64,000 bases of DNA from assembly GCA_900049755.1 (NCBI GenBank), contig LT160593.1, positions 1,343,114 through 1,407,113 of the forward strand, given 5' to 3'. How positions within the stretch are numbered: position 1 is the stretch's first letter; each line of letters starts with the position of its first letter. Below, piece by piece: positions 36,800 to 45,650 of the stretch. The DNA is from Corynebacterium provencense. Lineage in GTDB: Bacteria > Actinomycetota > Actinomycetes > Mycobacteriales > Mycobacteriaceae. A program made the translations under genes and the position numbers. The notes beneath the pieces were generated by a model, which was not told the DNA's origin, did no database searches, and saw only the letters and a list, made by a program, of their open reading frames with translations.

Positions 36800-37909
36800 T
36801 TACGCGGCGGCGTCACCGATGTAGTTGTCGCCGTCGACCGAGCGCGTACCTGCACGGTCCGGGAGGAAGGGCCGGGTGCTGGTGGCGTACGGGTCTTCGC
36901 CCACGGCGTCGAGAGCCTCGGCGTTGGTGGCGTCCGGGTTGGTCTTCCGGAACTCGAGGTACCGGGTGAAGGTGTCCGGGGAAACCGCACGGATCTCGAA
37001 GTTCATCATGGCGTGGTAGGTACCGCACATTTCAGCGCACCGTCCGACGAACGCACCCTCCTTCTCGATGCCCTCGATCTGGAAACGACGTTCCTGGTGG
37101 TTCTTCTCCGGATGCGGCATCACGTCGCGTTTGAAGAGGAACTCCGGAACCCAGAAGGAGTGGATGACGTCCGAGGAGGCGAGATTGAACTCGATCGGTG
37201 TGTTGGTCGGGAGAACCAGCACCGGAACTTCCTCGGAAGTGCCTACGGTCTCGATCTTGTCATAGTTCAGGTAGGAGAAGTCCTCGGAGGAACCACCGTG
37301 GATAGGACCGACGATCTCCCCCTCCTCATCAACCTCGGTCGGCTGAGAGAGCAGCGCGGAGTCCGCCTTCTTCTGCGCGTCCGCGCCGGAGTAGTCCGCC
37401 CCGTCCTGGGTCAGGGAGCCCTTGACCTCGCCGTAACCGAACTTCCAGTTCCACTGGTACGCGGTGACGTCAACCGTGACCTGCGGATCCTTGTCCATGG
37501 CCGTGACCTTGTCCTGGGTCTGGACAGTGAAGAAGAACAGACCCATGACAATGATCACCGGGACGGCAGTGAGCGCCAGTTCCAGGTTGACGTTGTAGGC
37601 AGTCTGACGAGGGAACTCTCCCTTGCCCGCCTTCTTCGCGCGCTTGGCACCGTCCCGGAACATCACGAGGAACATCAGGCCCCACATGATCAGGCCGATA
37701 ATCCAGGCGACAACCCAGGTCCAGACCCAGAAGTTGCCCATCGACTTGGACTCAGGGGTGATTCCGTCCGGCCACCCCATGCGCAGGGCATGGAAGAATC
37801 CGTTGTCAGGTGGAGCGGCGTCGCAGCCGGCAAGGGCCAGGGCACCGAGTCCCAGAGCACCGACCAGTCCCAGCTTGCGGGCCATACCGTGAACTTTTCG
37901 CTGTTCCAC
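36800..37909 (-). CDS. ctaC: Cytochrome aa3 oxidase subunit II CtaC
   Basis: CuA subunit receiving electrons from QcrC. 369 residues: a lipoprotein signal (ALGLGALALAGC, lipid-anchored Cys about residue 29), two transmembrane helices (about 60-80 and 105-125), and a periplasmic cupredoxin domain with the CuA ligands in SFWVPEF and CAEMCGTYHAMM. A charged insertion in the cupredoxin domain (ADYSGADAQKKADSALLSQP and on) is a corynebacterial feature. GTG 37909 has AGGAAGG 9 nt upstream. Confidence 0.95.
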   Translation of the reverse strand: MEQRKVHGMARKLGLVGALGLGALALAGCDAAPPDNGFFHALRMGWPDGITPESKSMGNFWVWTWVVAWIIGLIMWGLMFLVMFRDGAKRAKKAGKGEFPRQTAYNVNLELALTAVPVIIVMGLFFFTVQTQDKVTAMDKDPQVTVDVTAYQWNWKFGYGEVKGSLTQDGADYSGADAQKKADSALLSQPTEVDEEGEIVGPIHGGSSEDFSYLNYDKIETVGTSEEVPVLVLPTNTPIEFNLASSDVIHSFWVPEFLFKRDVMPHPEKNHQERRFQIEGIEKEGAFVGRCAEMCGTYHAMMNFEIRAVSPDTFTRYLEFRKTNPDATNAEALDAVGEDPYATSTRPFLPDRAGTRSVDGDNYIGDAAA

Positions 37910-38424
37910 GCGAGTATGCCTTCCTCAATCACACGTCGTGTTCACCGGAACCTGCGCGGACAGTCACCTGCAGAGGACCACCCACTCGTTCCGTATCACT
38001 TAGTGACAATAGTCCATGCGTCACTGACAGCCACCATCTAGGGGCTGACCGTGTCCGGACCTCCGCCCTATTCCGGGGTTGAACTCCCGGGGTTGAACTC
38101 CCGGGGTTGAACTTCCGGGGTTGAGCTCTCGGGAGTTGAACACAGGTTCGTGTCGTCTCGTGCCTGGTACCCCGCCGCTGTACCGACCAACTGTCTGCCC
38201 ACCGTGCGGAGGACCGCCCTTCGCAGAACGGGGCAGTCGGAACATCGGCACCGGCAGGACAACCGGAACAGTCTTCCCGCGGGCCTACGGCGGCTCGAGA
38301 TCTGTTCCACAGACTTGACTGGCAGTACCTCGGCCCACGGCTAGTAGTGTGGACCCGGTACCTCGCCGTCGTACCTCGCGGTCGACCGCCTCCCCTATCT
38401 ATATGGAGATGACCTCTACAGCTC
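37910..38424. promoter_or_regulatory. Divergent region between ctaC and ltsA, with a tandem repeat array
   Basis: 515 bp with no supported gene. Near ctaC there is an imperfect inverted repeat around TCACTTAGTGA (about 37997-38007). The 14-bp x 5 array (38072-38141) fills the middle. Near ltsA, CTATCTATAT at about 38395-38404 could hold the -10, followed by GGAG well before the ATG. Confidence 0.5.
38072..38141. repeat. Five tandem copies of a 14-bp unit upstream of ltsA
   Basis: Units at 38072, 38086, 38100, 38114 and 38128: TCCGGGGTTGAACT, CCCGGGGTTGAACT (twice), TCCGGGGTTGAGCT and CTCGGGAGTTGAAC. The middle copies are identical. The array is intergenic, and its period is not a multiple of three. 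Confidence 0.92.
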
Positions 38425-40362
38425 ATGTGTGGACTTCTTGGAATTCTCACCGCACTCGGTGACGCACCCCGGTTTGTCGACCCCGTGGCCCACGCTCTGC
38501 CATGCATGCGCCACCGTGGCCCTGACGAGGACGGGACCTGGAACGACGATGACGTCGTCTTCGGATTCAACCGCCTGTCCATCATCGACCTGGAGCACTC
38601 CCACCAACCCCTCCAGTGGGGCCCGGAGGACTCACCCGAACGCTACTCACTGACATTCAACGGTGAGATCTACAACTACGTGGAGCTCCGGGAGGAACTG
38701 CAGGCCGCCGGATACACCTTCCGCACCTCCGGCGACAGCGAGACCATCGTGGTCGGCTACCACCACTGGGGAACCGGGGTGGTCGAGCACCTCCGCGGCA
38801 TGTTCGCCTTCGCGGTGTGGGACTCCGTGGACCGGAAGATGTTCCTGGCACGTGACCCCTTCGGCATCAAGCCGCTCTTCTACGCCACGACCGCTGCCGG
38901 GACAGTGTTCGGCAGCGAGAAGAAGTCGATCCTGGACATGGCGTCTTCGACGGGACTGGACCTCTCCCTCGACTACCGTGCCGTAGAGCACTACACCGAT
39001 CTGCAGTACGTGCCGGAGCCGGAGACACTCCACTCCGGAATACGCCGTCTGGAGTCCGGGTGCCACGCCACCCTGCGTCCCGGTGGACCGGTCGAGGCGG
39101 TACGTTACTTCCGCCCGGACTTCACCCCCACCCCCGTCCCCGCGGGAACGGAGGACGCCCTGTTCCACCGCATCGCGGATGCGCTGGAAGACTCGGTCGC
39201 CAAGCACATGCGGGCCGACGTGACCGTCGGGTCCTTCCTGTCCGGCGGCATCGATTCGACAGCCATTGCGGCCCTCGCTAAGCGGCATAATCCGGACCTG
39301 GTGACCTTCACCACCGGATTCGAGCGGGAAGGCTACTCGGAGGTGGATGTCGCCGCCGAATCCGCTGAAGCCATCGGTGTGGAGCACGTGGTCAAGGTGG
39401 TGTCCCCGGAGGAGTTCGCAGCTGCCGTACCGAAGATCATCTGGTACCTCGACGACCCGGTGGCCGATCCTGCTCTCGTCCCCCTGTACTTCGTCGCCGC
39501 CGAGGCCCGCAAGAGGGTGAAGGTCGTCCTGTCCGGCGAGGGTGCCGATGAACTCTTCGGCGGCTACACCATCTACAAGGAACCTCTGTCGCTGGCCCCG
39601 TTCGACCGGATCCCCTCCCCTGTCAAGAAGGTGCTGCACAAGGTCGGTGAGATCATGCCGGAGGGCCGGCGGGGTAAGTCGCTGCTGTTACGCGGTACGA
39701 CTCCCATGGAGGAGCGGTACTACGGTAATGCCCGTTCCTTCAACTATGAGCAGCTCAGCAGGGTGCTGAAGACCGCACGACCGGAGTGGGACCACAGGGA
39801 GGTGACCGCACCGATCTACGATCGTTCCCGGAACTTCGATCCGGTGGCAAGAATGCAGTACCTCGACCTTTTCACGTGGCTGAGGGGTGACATTCTCGTC
39901 AAGGCAGACAAGATCACCATGGCGAACTCACTGGAACTCAGGGTGCCTTTCCTGGACAAGGTGGTCTTCGACGTCGCCCGTACCCTCCCCTACGATCTGA
40001 AGATCAGTCACGGCACCACGAAGTACGCACTGCGCCGTGCGATGGAGCTCATCGTTCCGCCCCACGTGATCAACCGGAAGAAGCTCGGGTTCCCGGTTCC
40101 CATCAGGCACTGGCTCGCAGGTCCTGAACTCTACGACTGGGCCCGGACCGTCATCGAGGAGTCCCAGACCGACGAGATCTTCAACAGAGCGGAAGTTCTC
40201 GCCATGCTCGACGAGCACCGGGTTGCGATGAACACCGGTCACGGCCCGGATCATTCGCGCCGTCTGTGGACCGTCATCGCGTTCATGATCTGGCACGGGA
40301 TCTTCGTCGAGGACCGCATCCACCCGGAGATCGACGAACGCGACTACCCCGTCCAGCTGTAG
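38425..40362 (+). CDS. ltsA: Glutamine-dependent amidotransferase LtsA (AsnB family)
   Basis: Class II glutamine amidotransferase with an asparagine-synthetase domain. 645 residues: MCGLLG exposes Cys2 as the glutaminase nucleophile; SLTFNGEIYNYVELRE and the DPFGIKPLFY region follow. The synthetase domain has SGGIDSTAIAALA (PP-loop) and LSGEGADELFGGY. In C. glutamicum, ltsA mutants are lysozyme- and temperature-sensitive, and the enzyme is linked to amidating meso-diaminopimelate in peptidoglycan; I infer the same role. It is an intact single gene ended by a strong hairpin. Confidence 0.93.
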   Translation: MCGLLGILTALGDAPRFVDPVAHALPCMRHRGPDEDGTWNDDDVVFGFNRLSIIDLEHSHQPLQWGPEDSPERYSLTFNGEIYNYVELREELQAAGYTFRTSGDSETIVVGYHHWGTGVVEHLRGMFAFAVWDSVDRKMFLARDPFGIKPLFYATTAAGTVFGSEKKSILDMASSTGLDLSLDYRAVEHYTDLQYVPEPETLHSGIRRLESGCHATLRPGGPVEAVRYFRPDFTPTPVPAGTEDALFHRIADALEDSVAKHMRADVTVGSFLSGGIDSTAIAALAKRHNPDLVTFTTGFEREGYSEVDVAAESAEAIGVEHVVKVVSPEEFAAAVPKIIWYLDDPVADPALVPLYFVAAEARKRVKVVLSGEGADELFGGYTIYKEPLSLAPFDRIPSPVKKVLHKVGEIMPEGRRGKSLLLRGTTPMEERYYGNARSFNYEQLSRVLKTARPEWDHREVTAPIYDRSRNFDPVARMQYLDLFTWLRGDILVKADKITMANSLELRVPFLDKVVFDVARTLPYDLKISHGTTKYALRRAMELIVPPHVINRKKLGFPVPIRHWLAGPELYDWARTVIEESQTDEIFNRAEVLAMLDEHRVAMNTGHGPDHSRRLWTVIAFMIWHGIFVEDRIHPEIDERDYPVQL

Positions 40363-40370
40363 ACGCCTGA

Positions 40371-40400
40371 ACCCCCGGACGAGAACTCTCGTCCGGGGGT
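40371..40400. terminator. Bidirectional terminator between ltsA and the Fe-S carrier gene
   Basis: A 14-bp perfect stem pairs ACCCCCGGACGAGA (40371-40384) with TCTCGTCCGGGGGT (40387-40400), 9 nt after the ltsA stop, in a convergent gap. Confidence 0.8.
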
Positions 40401-40454
40401 CTCCGCCCGCCGCCGGCTGACCCCGCCCGGGGACACGCGGTCAGTGGTGGTGAC

Positions 40455-40799
40455 TCAGCTGAAGGAATCGCCGCAGGCGCAGGATCCGGTGGCGTTGGGG
40501 TTGTCGATGGTGAACCCCTGGGACTCTATGGTGTCCGAGAAATCGATCCTGGCGCCGGTGAGGTAGGGAGCGGACATCTTGTCGACGACGAGGTCAACGC
40601 CGTCGAAGTGGTCGACGTGGTCTCCGTCGAGCATACGGTCGTCGAAGAACAGCTGGTAGCGCAGTCCTGCGCAGCCGCCCGGCTGCACGGCGATGCGCAG
40701 GGAGAGATCGTCACGTCCCTCCTGTGCGAGCAGCGCGGCCGCTTTCTCAGCTGCCGCACCGGTCAGTTCAACGCCGGTGGTCTTCTCGGGAGCGGTCAT
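40455..40799 (-). CDS. erpA: A-type iron-sulfur carrier (HesB/IscA/ErpA family)
   Basis: Small Fe-S cluster carrier delivering clusters to apo-proteins. 114 residues with the three conserved cysteines: one in QPGGCAGLRYQLFFDD and two in GSCACGDSFS at the C-terminus. LTGARIDF is also typical. AGGAGG precedes the ATG. Likely clients nearby in the genome are Rieske QcrA and lipoyl synthase LipA, though neither is in the same operon. Confidence 0.9.
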   Translation of the reverse strand: MTAPEKTTGVELTGAAAEKAAALLAQEGRDDLSLRIAVQPGGCAGLRYQLFFDDRMLDGDHVDHFDGVDLVVDKMSAPYLTGARIDFSDTIESQGFTIDNPNATGSCACGDSFS

Positions 40800-40965
40800 G
40801 ATTTCCTCCTCGGTAGTGCGGATGTGAGTTCACGCTACCCCCGTTCAACCGACAATTCCACCGCCGTATTCCTGCCACCTCTTTCCAGCTGTGACTGGTG
40901 GCCGGGCGTCACCGACTTCGGGCCCTCGTTGGTGGACCCCGACTCCCGTGTTCTAGCCTGTGAGT

Positions 40966-41709
40966 GTGAAGCTGCCCTGGAAAAAAGATGACGACACGCA
41001 CGGTGACGCCACCACCGCCCCCACCGCCCCCTCCGGGCACTCCGACGACCTGGCCTCCCGCGGGTCCGGAGGTTCCGGGGATGCCCGTGACGCGGCAGGG
41101 CTGCCCAGAGGGGTGACCCCGAAGAAGGGGCGCCCCACCCCGAAGCGCAATGACGTCGAGAGGTCCGCCGGTACCCGCCGCGTCCACTATGACGCCCCGT
41201 TGACTCCCAAGGAGGCCCGCGAGCGGAGGAAGGCGGAGAAAGCCTCCATGTCGAAAGAGGAGTACAAGGAGAGGAAACGCCGTCAGCGTGAGGAGGCCGC
41301 GGCCGCCCGTCGCAGGGCCAACGAGCGCATGATGGCCGGCGACCCCAACTACCTTCTGCCCCGCGACCAGGGTAAGGAGAAGCTCTTCGTCCGCAACTAC
41401 GTGGACTCCCGGCGCTTCGCCATGAACATGTTCCTGCCCATCGCACTCATCGTGGTGCTGGTGATGATCGTCGGTATGCGTGCTCCGGAGATCGCCAACC
41501 TGGTGTCGCTGGTGATGCTCTTCATCATCGCACTGCTGGTGGTCGAAGGACTGTTCCTCGGGCGCAAGGTCAACAAGCTCATCGACGAACGCTTTCCCGA
41601 CCGCGCCTTCGGCCGCTGGACCATCGGCTTCTACGCCTTCACCCGCGCGACGATGATCCGCCGCATGCGTACGCCTGCCCCGCAGGTCAGTATCGGCGAT
41701 ACGGTGTAG
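40966..41709 (+). CDS. DUF3043 membrane protein
   Basis: 247-residue actinobacterial protein of unknown role. A charged N-terminus (KLPWKKDDD) leads to a long Lys/Arg/Glu helix (about residues 80-125), then two transmembrane helices (about 148-168 and 178-200) and a basic C-terminus. The family is conserved beside ltsA and cobT (Rv2206 position). GTG 40966 lies 6 nt after TAGCCT (40954-40959), favouring a leaderless start there over GTG 40960, which would overlap the -10 spacing. Confidence 0.85.
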   Translation: MKLPWKKDDDTHGDATTAPTAPSGHSDDLASRGSGGSGDARDAAGLPRGVTPKKGRPTPKRNDVERSAGTRRVHYDAPLTPKEARERRKAEKASMSKEEYKERKRRQREEAAAARRRANERMMAGDPNYLLPRDQGKEKLFVRNYVDSRRFAMNMFLPIALIVVLVMIVGMRAPEIANLVSLVMLFIIALLVVEGLFLGRKVNKLIDERFPDRAFGRWTIGFYAFTRATMIRRMRTPAPQVSIGDTV

Positions 41710-41713
41710 GGCC

Positions 41714-42556
41714 GTGACCGGGACCGACGAACCGTTGCTGCCCGCGCTCCGCGCCTGGGCGGAGGACAACGGTGCTGCCGCCACGCTGGCCGGTGAGCAC
41801 GCTCCGAGGCCGCTGCTCAGCGTCATCACCTCTGACGCCGACACCGGGAGAGACGTGTCCGGGGGTGCCTCTCCCCTGCTGCCGCTCGCGGAGCTCGCCG
41901 ACGCCGACATCTCCGTCTCGGTTGTCGCCGACGAGGGCCCGGCGAACGGACCGGGGCTCCGGGCGGACCAGGTGGACCGGTGGCTTGCCCACGGCCGCTC
42001 TCTCGCGGACCGTGCCGTGGATTCCGGGGTGCAGCTCCTGCTTCTCGGTGGATCGGGAGACCCCGTCATCTCCGCTTCCGTGACAGGGACCGTCTGCAGG
42101 AAGGAGCCGGTGAGCCTGTTCAACTACGCGGCCGGAGACGACGTCTCCGCCTGGAAGCGCGATATCGTCGCTGTCCGGGACGTCCTCTTCAGGACCCGCG
42201 GCTACCGGAACGGTCCGTGGGACAAAGGGGCGGTGAAGGAAATTCTCCGCCTCGCCGGGGATCCGGCGCTGGCCACCCTGGTGGGATTTCTCTCCGGTTC
42301 GTCCGACCGTCGCACCCCTGTCATCCTTGACGGTGCAGGGACGCTGGCCGCCGCCCTCCTGGCCGAGGCAGTGTCTCCCGGTGCTCGGCAGGGATGGATC
42401 CTGCCGCACGTTCCGGTGGACGCCGCAGCCGCCTTCGCCGCACACCGACTCGAACTGTCCCCGGTGTTCGGCCACGATCTCGGTGTGTCTGACGGTGCTG
42501 CTGCTCTGACCTGTCTGCCCGTACTCCGGGCCTCGGTGGTTGTGTCCCGCCCCTGA
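41714..42556 (+). CDS. Degenerate CobT-like protein
   Basis: 280 residues resembling nicotinate-nucleotide:dimethylbenzimidazole phosphoribosyltransferase (CobT, Rv2207 position), but short (CobT is about 350). The C-terminal half keeps the family layout: VILDGAGTLAAALLAEAVSPGARQ, then LELSPVFGHDLGVSDGAAAL. The usual N-terminal LTKPxGSLG and the GMGIANTT-type loop are not recognisable. The usual C-terminal GEGTGAA with the catalytic Glu reads GVSDGAA. No cobS or cobU is adjacent. It may be an inactive or repurposed paralogue. It begins 4 nt after the DUF3043 stop and is probably co-transcribed. Confidence 0.68.
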   Translation: MTGTDEPLLPALRAWAEDNGAAATLAGEHAPRPLLSVITSDADTGRDVSGGASPLLPLAELADADISVSVVADEGPANGPGLRADQVDRWLAHGRSLADRAVDSGVQLLLLGGSGDPVISASVTGTVCRKEPVSLFNYAAGDDVSAWKRDIVAVRDVLFRTRGYRNGPWDKGAVKEILRLAGDPALATLVGFLSGSSDRRTPVILDGAGTLAAALLAEAVSPGARQGWILPHVPVDAAAAFAAHRLELSPVFGHDLGVSDGAAALTCLPVLRASVVVSRP

Positions 42557-42678
42557 ACCACTCACCGGGACCACTCACCGGGACCGGAACTCCCCCGGGG
42601 GTGCTCTCTAGGAGGCACTCCCGGCGTCCTTCCCCACCTTTCCCCGTCAGGCGCCCCTGCCCTCCGGAGGAAGAACTG

Positions 42679-43791
42679 TCACCGGGCGGGGATCAGGGTG
42701 TGGTTCCAGTGGTGGGTGTCCTCGACGGTGCCGTGCTGGATTCCGGTGAGCAGCTCGCGCAGGCGCATCGTGATCTCGCCGGGCCTGCCGCCGTTGATCC
42801 GGAACTCCCCGTCCTTGTCCTTGACGGTTCCCACGGGCGTGATCACGGCGGCGGTGCCGCAGGCGAAGGCCTCGGTCATCGCTCCGGACGCCACAGCGTC
42901 CTTCCAGTCCTGCACGCTCACCCGCTTCTCCGTGACCTTCATCCCTGCGTCGGCTGCCACGGTGAGCAGAGAGTCTCTGGTGACTCCCGCGAGCAGTGAG
43001 CCGGAGAGGGCGGGGGTGACGAGTTCGGCGTCCTCTCCGCTTCCGTAGACGAAGGCGAGGTTCATCCCGCCCATTTCCTCGATGTACTTCCGTTCGATGG
43101 CGTCCAGCCACACGACCTGGTCGCATCCCTGTTCTTCAGCGTGCGCCTGGGCTGCGAGCGACCCCGCGTAGTTACCGGCGAACTTCGCCGCACCGGTCCC
43201 GCCCGGTGCCGCACGGACGTACTCGGTGGACAGCCACACGCTCACCGGCCGGACCCCGCCGGTGAAGTACGCACCGGCAGGAGAGGCGATCAGGTAGTAG
43301 GAGTAGCTCGACGCGGGGTGCACGCCCAGTCCGACCTCGCGGGAGATCATGAACGGCCGCAGGTAGAGGGATTCTTCCCCTCCTGCGGCGGGAACCCATG
43401 CCTGGTCGACATCCACGATCTGACGCAGTGACTCGAGGAAGAGCTCCTCCGGCAGCGCGGGCATGGCCAGCCGTTCGGCGGAGTTACGGAACCTCGCGGC
43501 GTTCTTTTCGGGACGGAAAGTGACCACCGACCCGTCCTCGTGCCGGTATGCCTTCAGCCCCTCGAAGATCGCCTGCCCGTAGTGCAGGACCGAGGACGCC
43601 GGGTCCATGGCGATGGGCCCGTACGGCACGACACGGGCGTCGTGCCAGCCGGCGTCCCTGTTCCAGTCGATGATGACCATGTGGTCGGTGAAGTAGTTGC
43701 CGAATCCCGGGTTGGCGAGGATCTCCTCGATCTTCTCCGCCGGAGTCGGGGTGCTGGTGAGATTGCGGGTGAACTCAGGGGAAGCTGACAT
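42679..43791 (-). CDS. ilvE: Branched-chain amino acid aminotransferase IlvE
   Basis: PLP enzyme (fold type IV) interconverting Val, Leu and Ile with their 2-oxo acids. 370 residues: [32 protein letters not shown], catalytic lysine in [32 protein letters not shown] and [16 protein letters not shown] start it at ATG 43791 (MSASPEF), which lies 7 nt after TAAGAT (43799-43804), a leaderless layout; an upstream in-frame ATG would place the -10 inside the gene. It diverges from pepB. Confidence 0.96.
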   Translation of the reverse strand: MSASPEFTRNLTSTPTPAEKIEEILANPGFGNYFTDHMVIIDWNRDAGWHDARVVPYGPIAMDPASSVLHYGQAIFEGLKAYRHEDGSVVTFRPEKNAARFRNSAERLAMPALPEELFLESLRQIVDVDQAWVPAAGGEESLYLRPFMISREVGLGVHPASSYSYYLIASPAGAYFTGGVRPVSVWLSTEYVRAAPGGTGAAKFAGNYAGSLAAQAHAEEQGCDQVVWLDAIERKYIEEMGGMNLAFVYGSGEDAELVTPALSGSLLAGVTRDSLLTVAADAGMKVTEKRVSVQDWKDAVASGAMTEAFACGTAAVITPVGTVKDKDGEFRINGGRPGEITMRLRELLTGIQHGTVEDTHHWNHTLIPAR

Positions 43792-43868
43792 GCCCTGTAT
43801 CTTAGACCCGGAAAGCACTTTCAACGGAGGCACCCCCTACCACCGTCCACCAGCAGCGGAGATGAACT

Positions 43869-45515
43869 ATGACACCCGTGACACCGACGGAGGTCCCCAG
43901 GCTCGTCCGGGGCCTTCTCCCCGACCTGAACCTGAGTGTTTCCTCCGTTCCGGCCGCACCTTCCACACCGGCGGCCGGTCCCGACATCCTGGTCGTCCCC
44001 GTGCTCAGGGGCGCGTCAGGACCCGAGATCCCGGTCACCGGAACTCTGGGGGAGGAAGCACGCCTGGCACTGTGGAAGACGGCGGTGTGGGCGGGGATCA
44101 CCGGGCGGTCCGGGGAGACTTCCGTCCAGCCGGCCGTCGACGGTGTTCCGGCGGCCAGGGTCGTCACCGCCGGGCTCGGCCCCGCCGACCACATCGCACC
44201 CGACACCGTCAGACAGGCCGCCGGTGATGTCTCCCGGCTGCTCAGGAAGTTGGCAGAGCAGACGGGCGTGCCGTCGTGCCACGCTGTGAGTCTGCTCGGG
44301 GATCTGACCGGAGTGACCGGAGCCCCCTCCCCGGCGGAGGTGGTCACGGCCGCGACCGAGGGGCACGCCCTCGGCGGATACCTCTACTCCGGTCACCGGT
44401 CCGGACCTGCCGGGGCACTGCCCGGGTCGGTGACGCTGGTGTGCCCTGACCTGCCCGGGATGGACGCCGCATTCACCAGGGCGTGCACCGTGGTGGAGGC
44501 GGTGGCCTGTGCCCGGGATCTCGTCAACGCGCCGGCCGGCGACCTCGGTCCGGACTCCTACGCACGGATCATCGGCGATCTCGCGTCAGCCTCCGGGGTG
44601 GAGGTGGAGGTCCTCGACGAGACTGATCTCGAGGAACAGGGTTACGGTGGACTGCTCGCCGTGGGGCGCGGGTCCGCCCGCCCACCGAGACTGGTGAGGA
44701 TGCGCTACCTCCCGGAACAGGGTGCACAGGTCTCCGCCGGCCTCGTCGGCAAAGGGGTGACCTTTGACACCGGCGGCATTTCCCTGAAGAAGCCTGCCGG
44801 CATGGACGCGATGATCTCCGACATGGCGGGGTCGGCAGCGGTCGTCGCCGCTGTCCTGGCCGCGGCCGAGCTTGAGCTTCCGGTGTCGGTCACAGCGACG
44901 CTGCCTCTGGTGGAGAACATGCCGGACGGGGACGCCCTGCGGCCCGGCGACATCGTCCGCCACTATGACGGCACCACCTCCGAGATCGTCAACACCGATG
45001 CTGAAGGACGCCTGATTCTCGCTGATGCACTGGCCCGTGCCGTGGAGGACTCCCCCGACGTCCTCGTCGACGTCGCCACTCTGACCGGGGCACAGGTGGT
45101 CTCGCTGGGTGACCGTGTCAGCGCGGTGATGGGCACTCCTTCGCTGCGTGACCGGATAGCCGCGCTGGCGCGGAGGACCGGTGAGGACGCCTGGAGCATG
45201 CCCCTTCCCGACGACGTCGCTGACGGTATCCGCTCAGATGTCGCGGATCTGCGCAACACGGGCAGACTGCGACAGGGTGGCATGGCTGCAGCCGGCCTGT
45301 ATCTCAGACATTTCGTGACCCCGGAGGATACGGTCGGTGCCGGGAGTGCCACTGATTCCGGTGACAGGGGGACCGGGATCCCGTGGGCACATCTGGATGT
45401 CGCAGGGCCCGCCTACAACACCGGCACCGCCCGGGGATACACACCTGCACGCGGAACAGGTGTTCCGGTCCGGACGTTGATAGCACTGCTGGAGTCTCTG
45501 CAACACCTGGCGTGA
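43869..45515 (+). CDS. pepB: Leucyl aminopeptidase PepB (M17)
   Basis: Dizinc cytosolic aminopeptidase. 548 residues: KGVTFDTGGISLKKPAGMDAMISDMAGSA holds the metal-binding lysine and aspartates (split motif), and NTDAEGRLILADAL is the diagnostic M17 signature; the distal LRQGGMAAAGLYL helix follows. The N-terminal domain is diverged, as usual. GGAG precedes the ATG. Such peptidases recycle peptides and Cys-Gly from thiol turnover. Confidence 0.95.
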   Translation: MTPVTPTEVPRLVRGLLPDLNLSVSSVPAAPSTPAAGPDILVVPVLRGASGPEIPVTGTLGEEARLALWKTAVWAGITGRSGETSVQPAVDGVPAARVVTAGLGPADHIAPDTVRQAAGDVSRLLRKLAEQTGVPSCHAVSLLGDLTGVTGAPSPAEVVTAATEGHALGGYLYSGHRSGPAGALPGSVTLVCPDLPGMDAAFTRACTVVEAVACARDLVNAPAGDLGPDSYARIIGDLASASGVEVEVLDETDLEEQGYGGLLAVGRGSARPPRLVRMRYLPEQGAQVSAGLVGKGVTFDTGGISLKKPAGMDAMISDMAGSAAVVAAVLAAAELELPVSVTATLPLVENMPDGDALRPGDIVRHYDGTTSEIVNTDAEGRLILADALARAVEDSPDVLVDVATLTGAQVVSLGDRVSAVMGTPSLRDRIAALARRTGEDAWSMPLPDDVADGIRSDVADLRNTGRLRQGGMAAAGLYLRHFVTPEDTVGAGSATDSGDRGTGIPWAHLDVAGPAYNTGTARGYTPARGTGVPVRTLIALLESLQHLA

Positions 45516-45650
45516 CAGCCGGAGTCTGAGGCTACGACGGGTCCGGCGTCCTCGTTCGCGGTACGCCACTCCGCCGGATCGGTCTACCCTATGTACTATT
45601 CAGCCAGAGACCACATCTGTATTTTTTCGTCATTTAGGAGCTTCAACACC

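Noticed and set aside
38072..38141. CRISPR array
   Set aside because: The 14-bp units are contiguous, with no spacers, and no cas genes are present.
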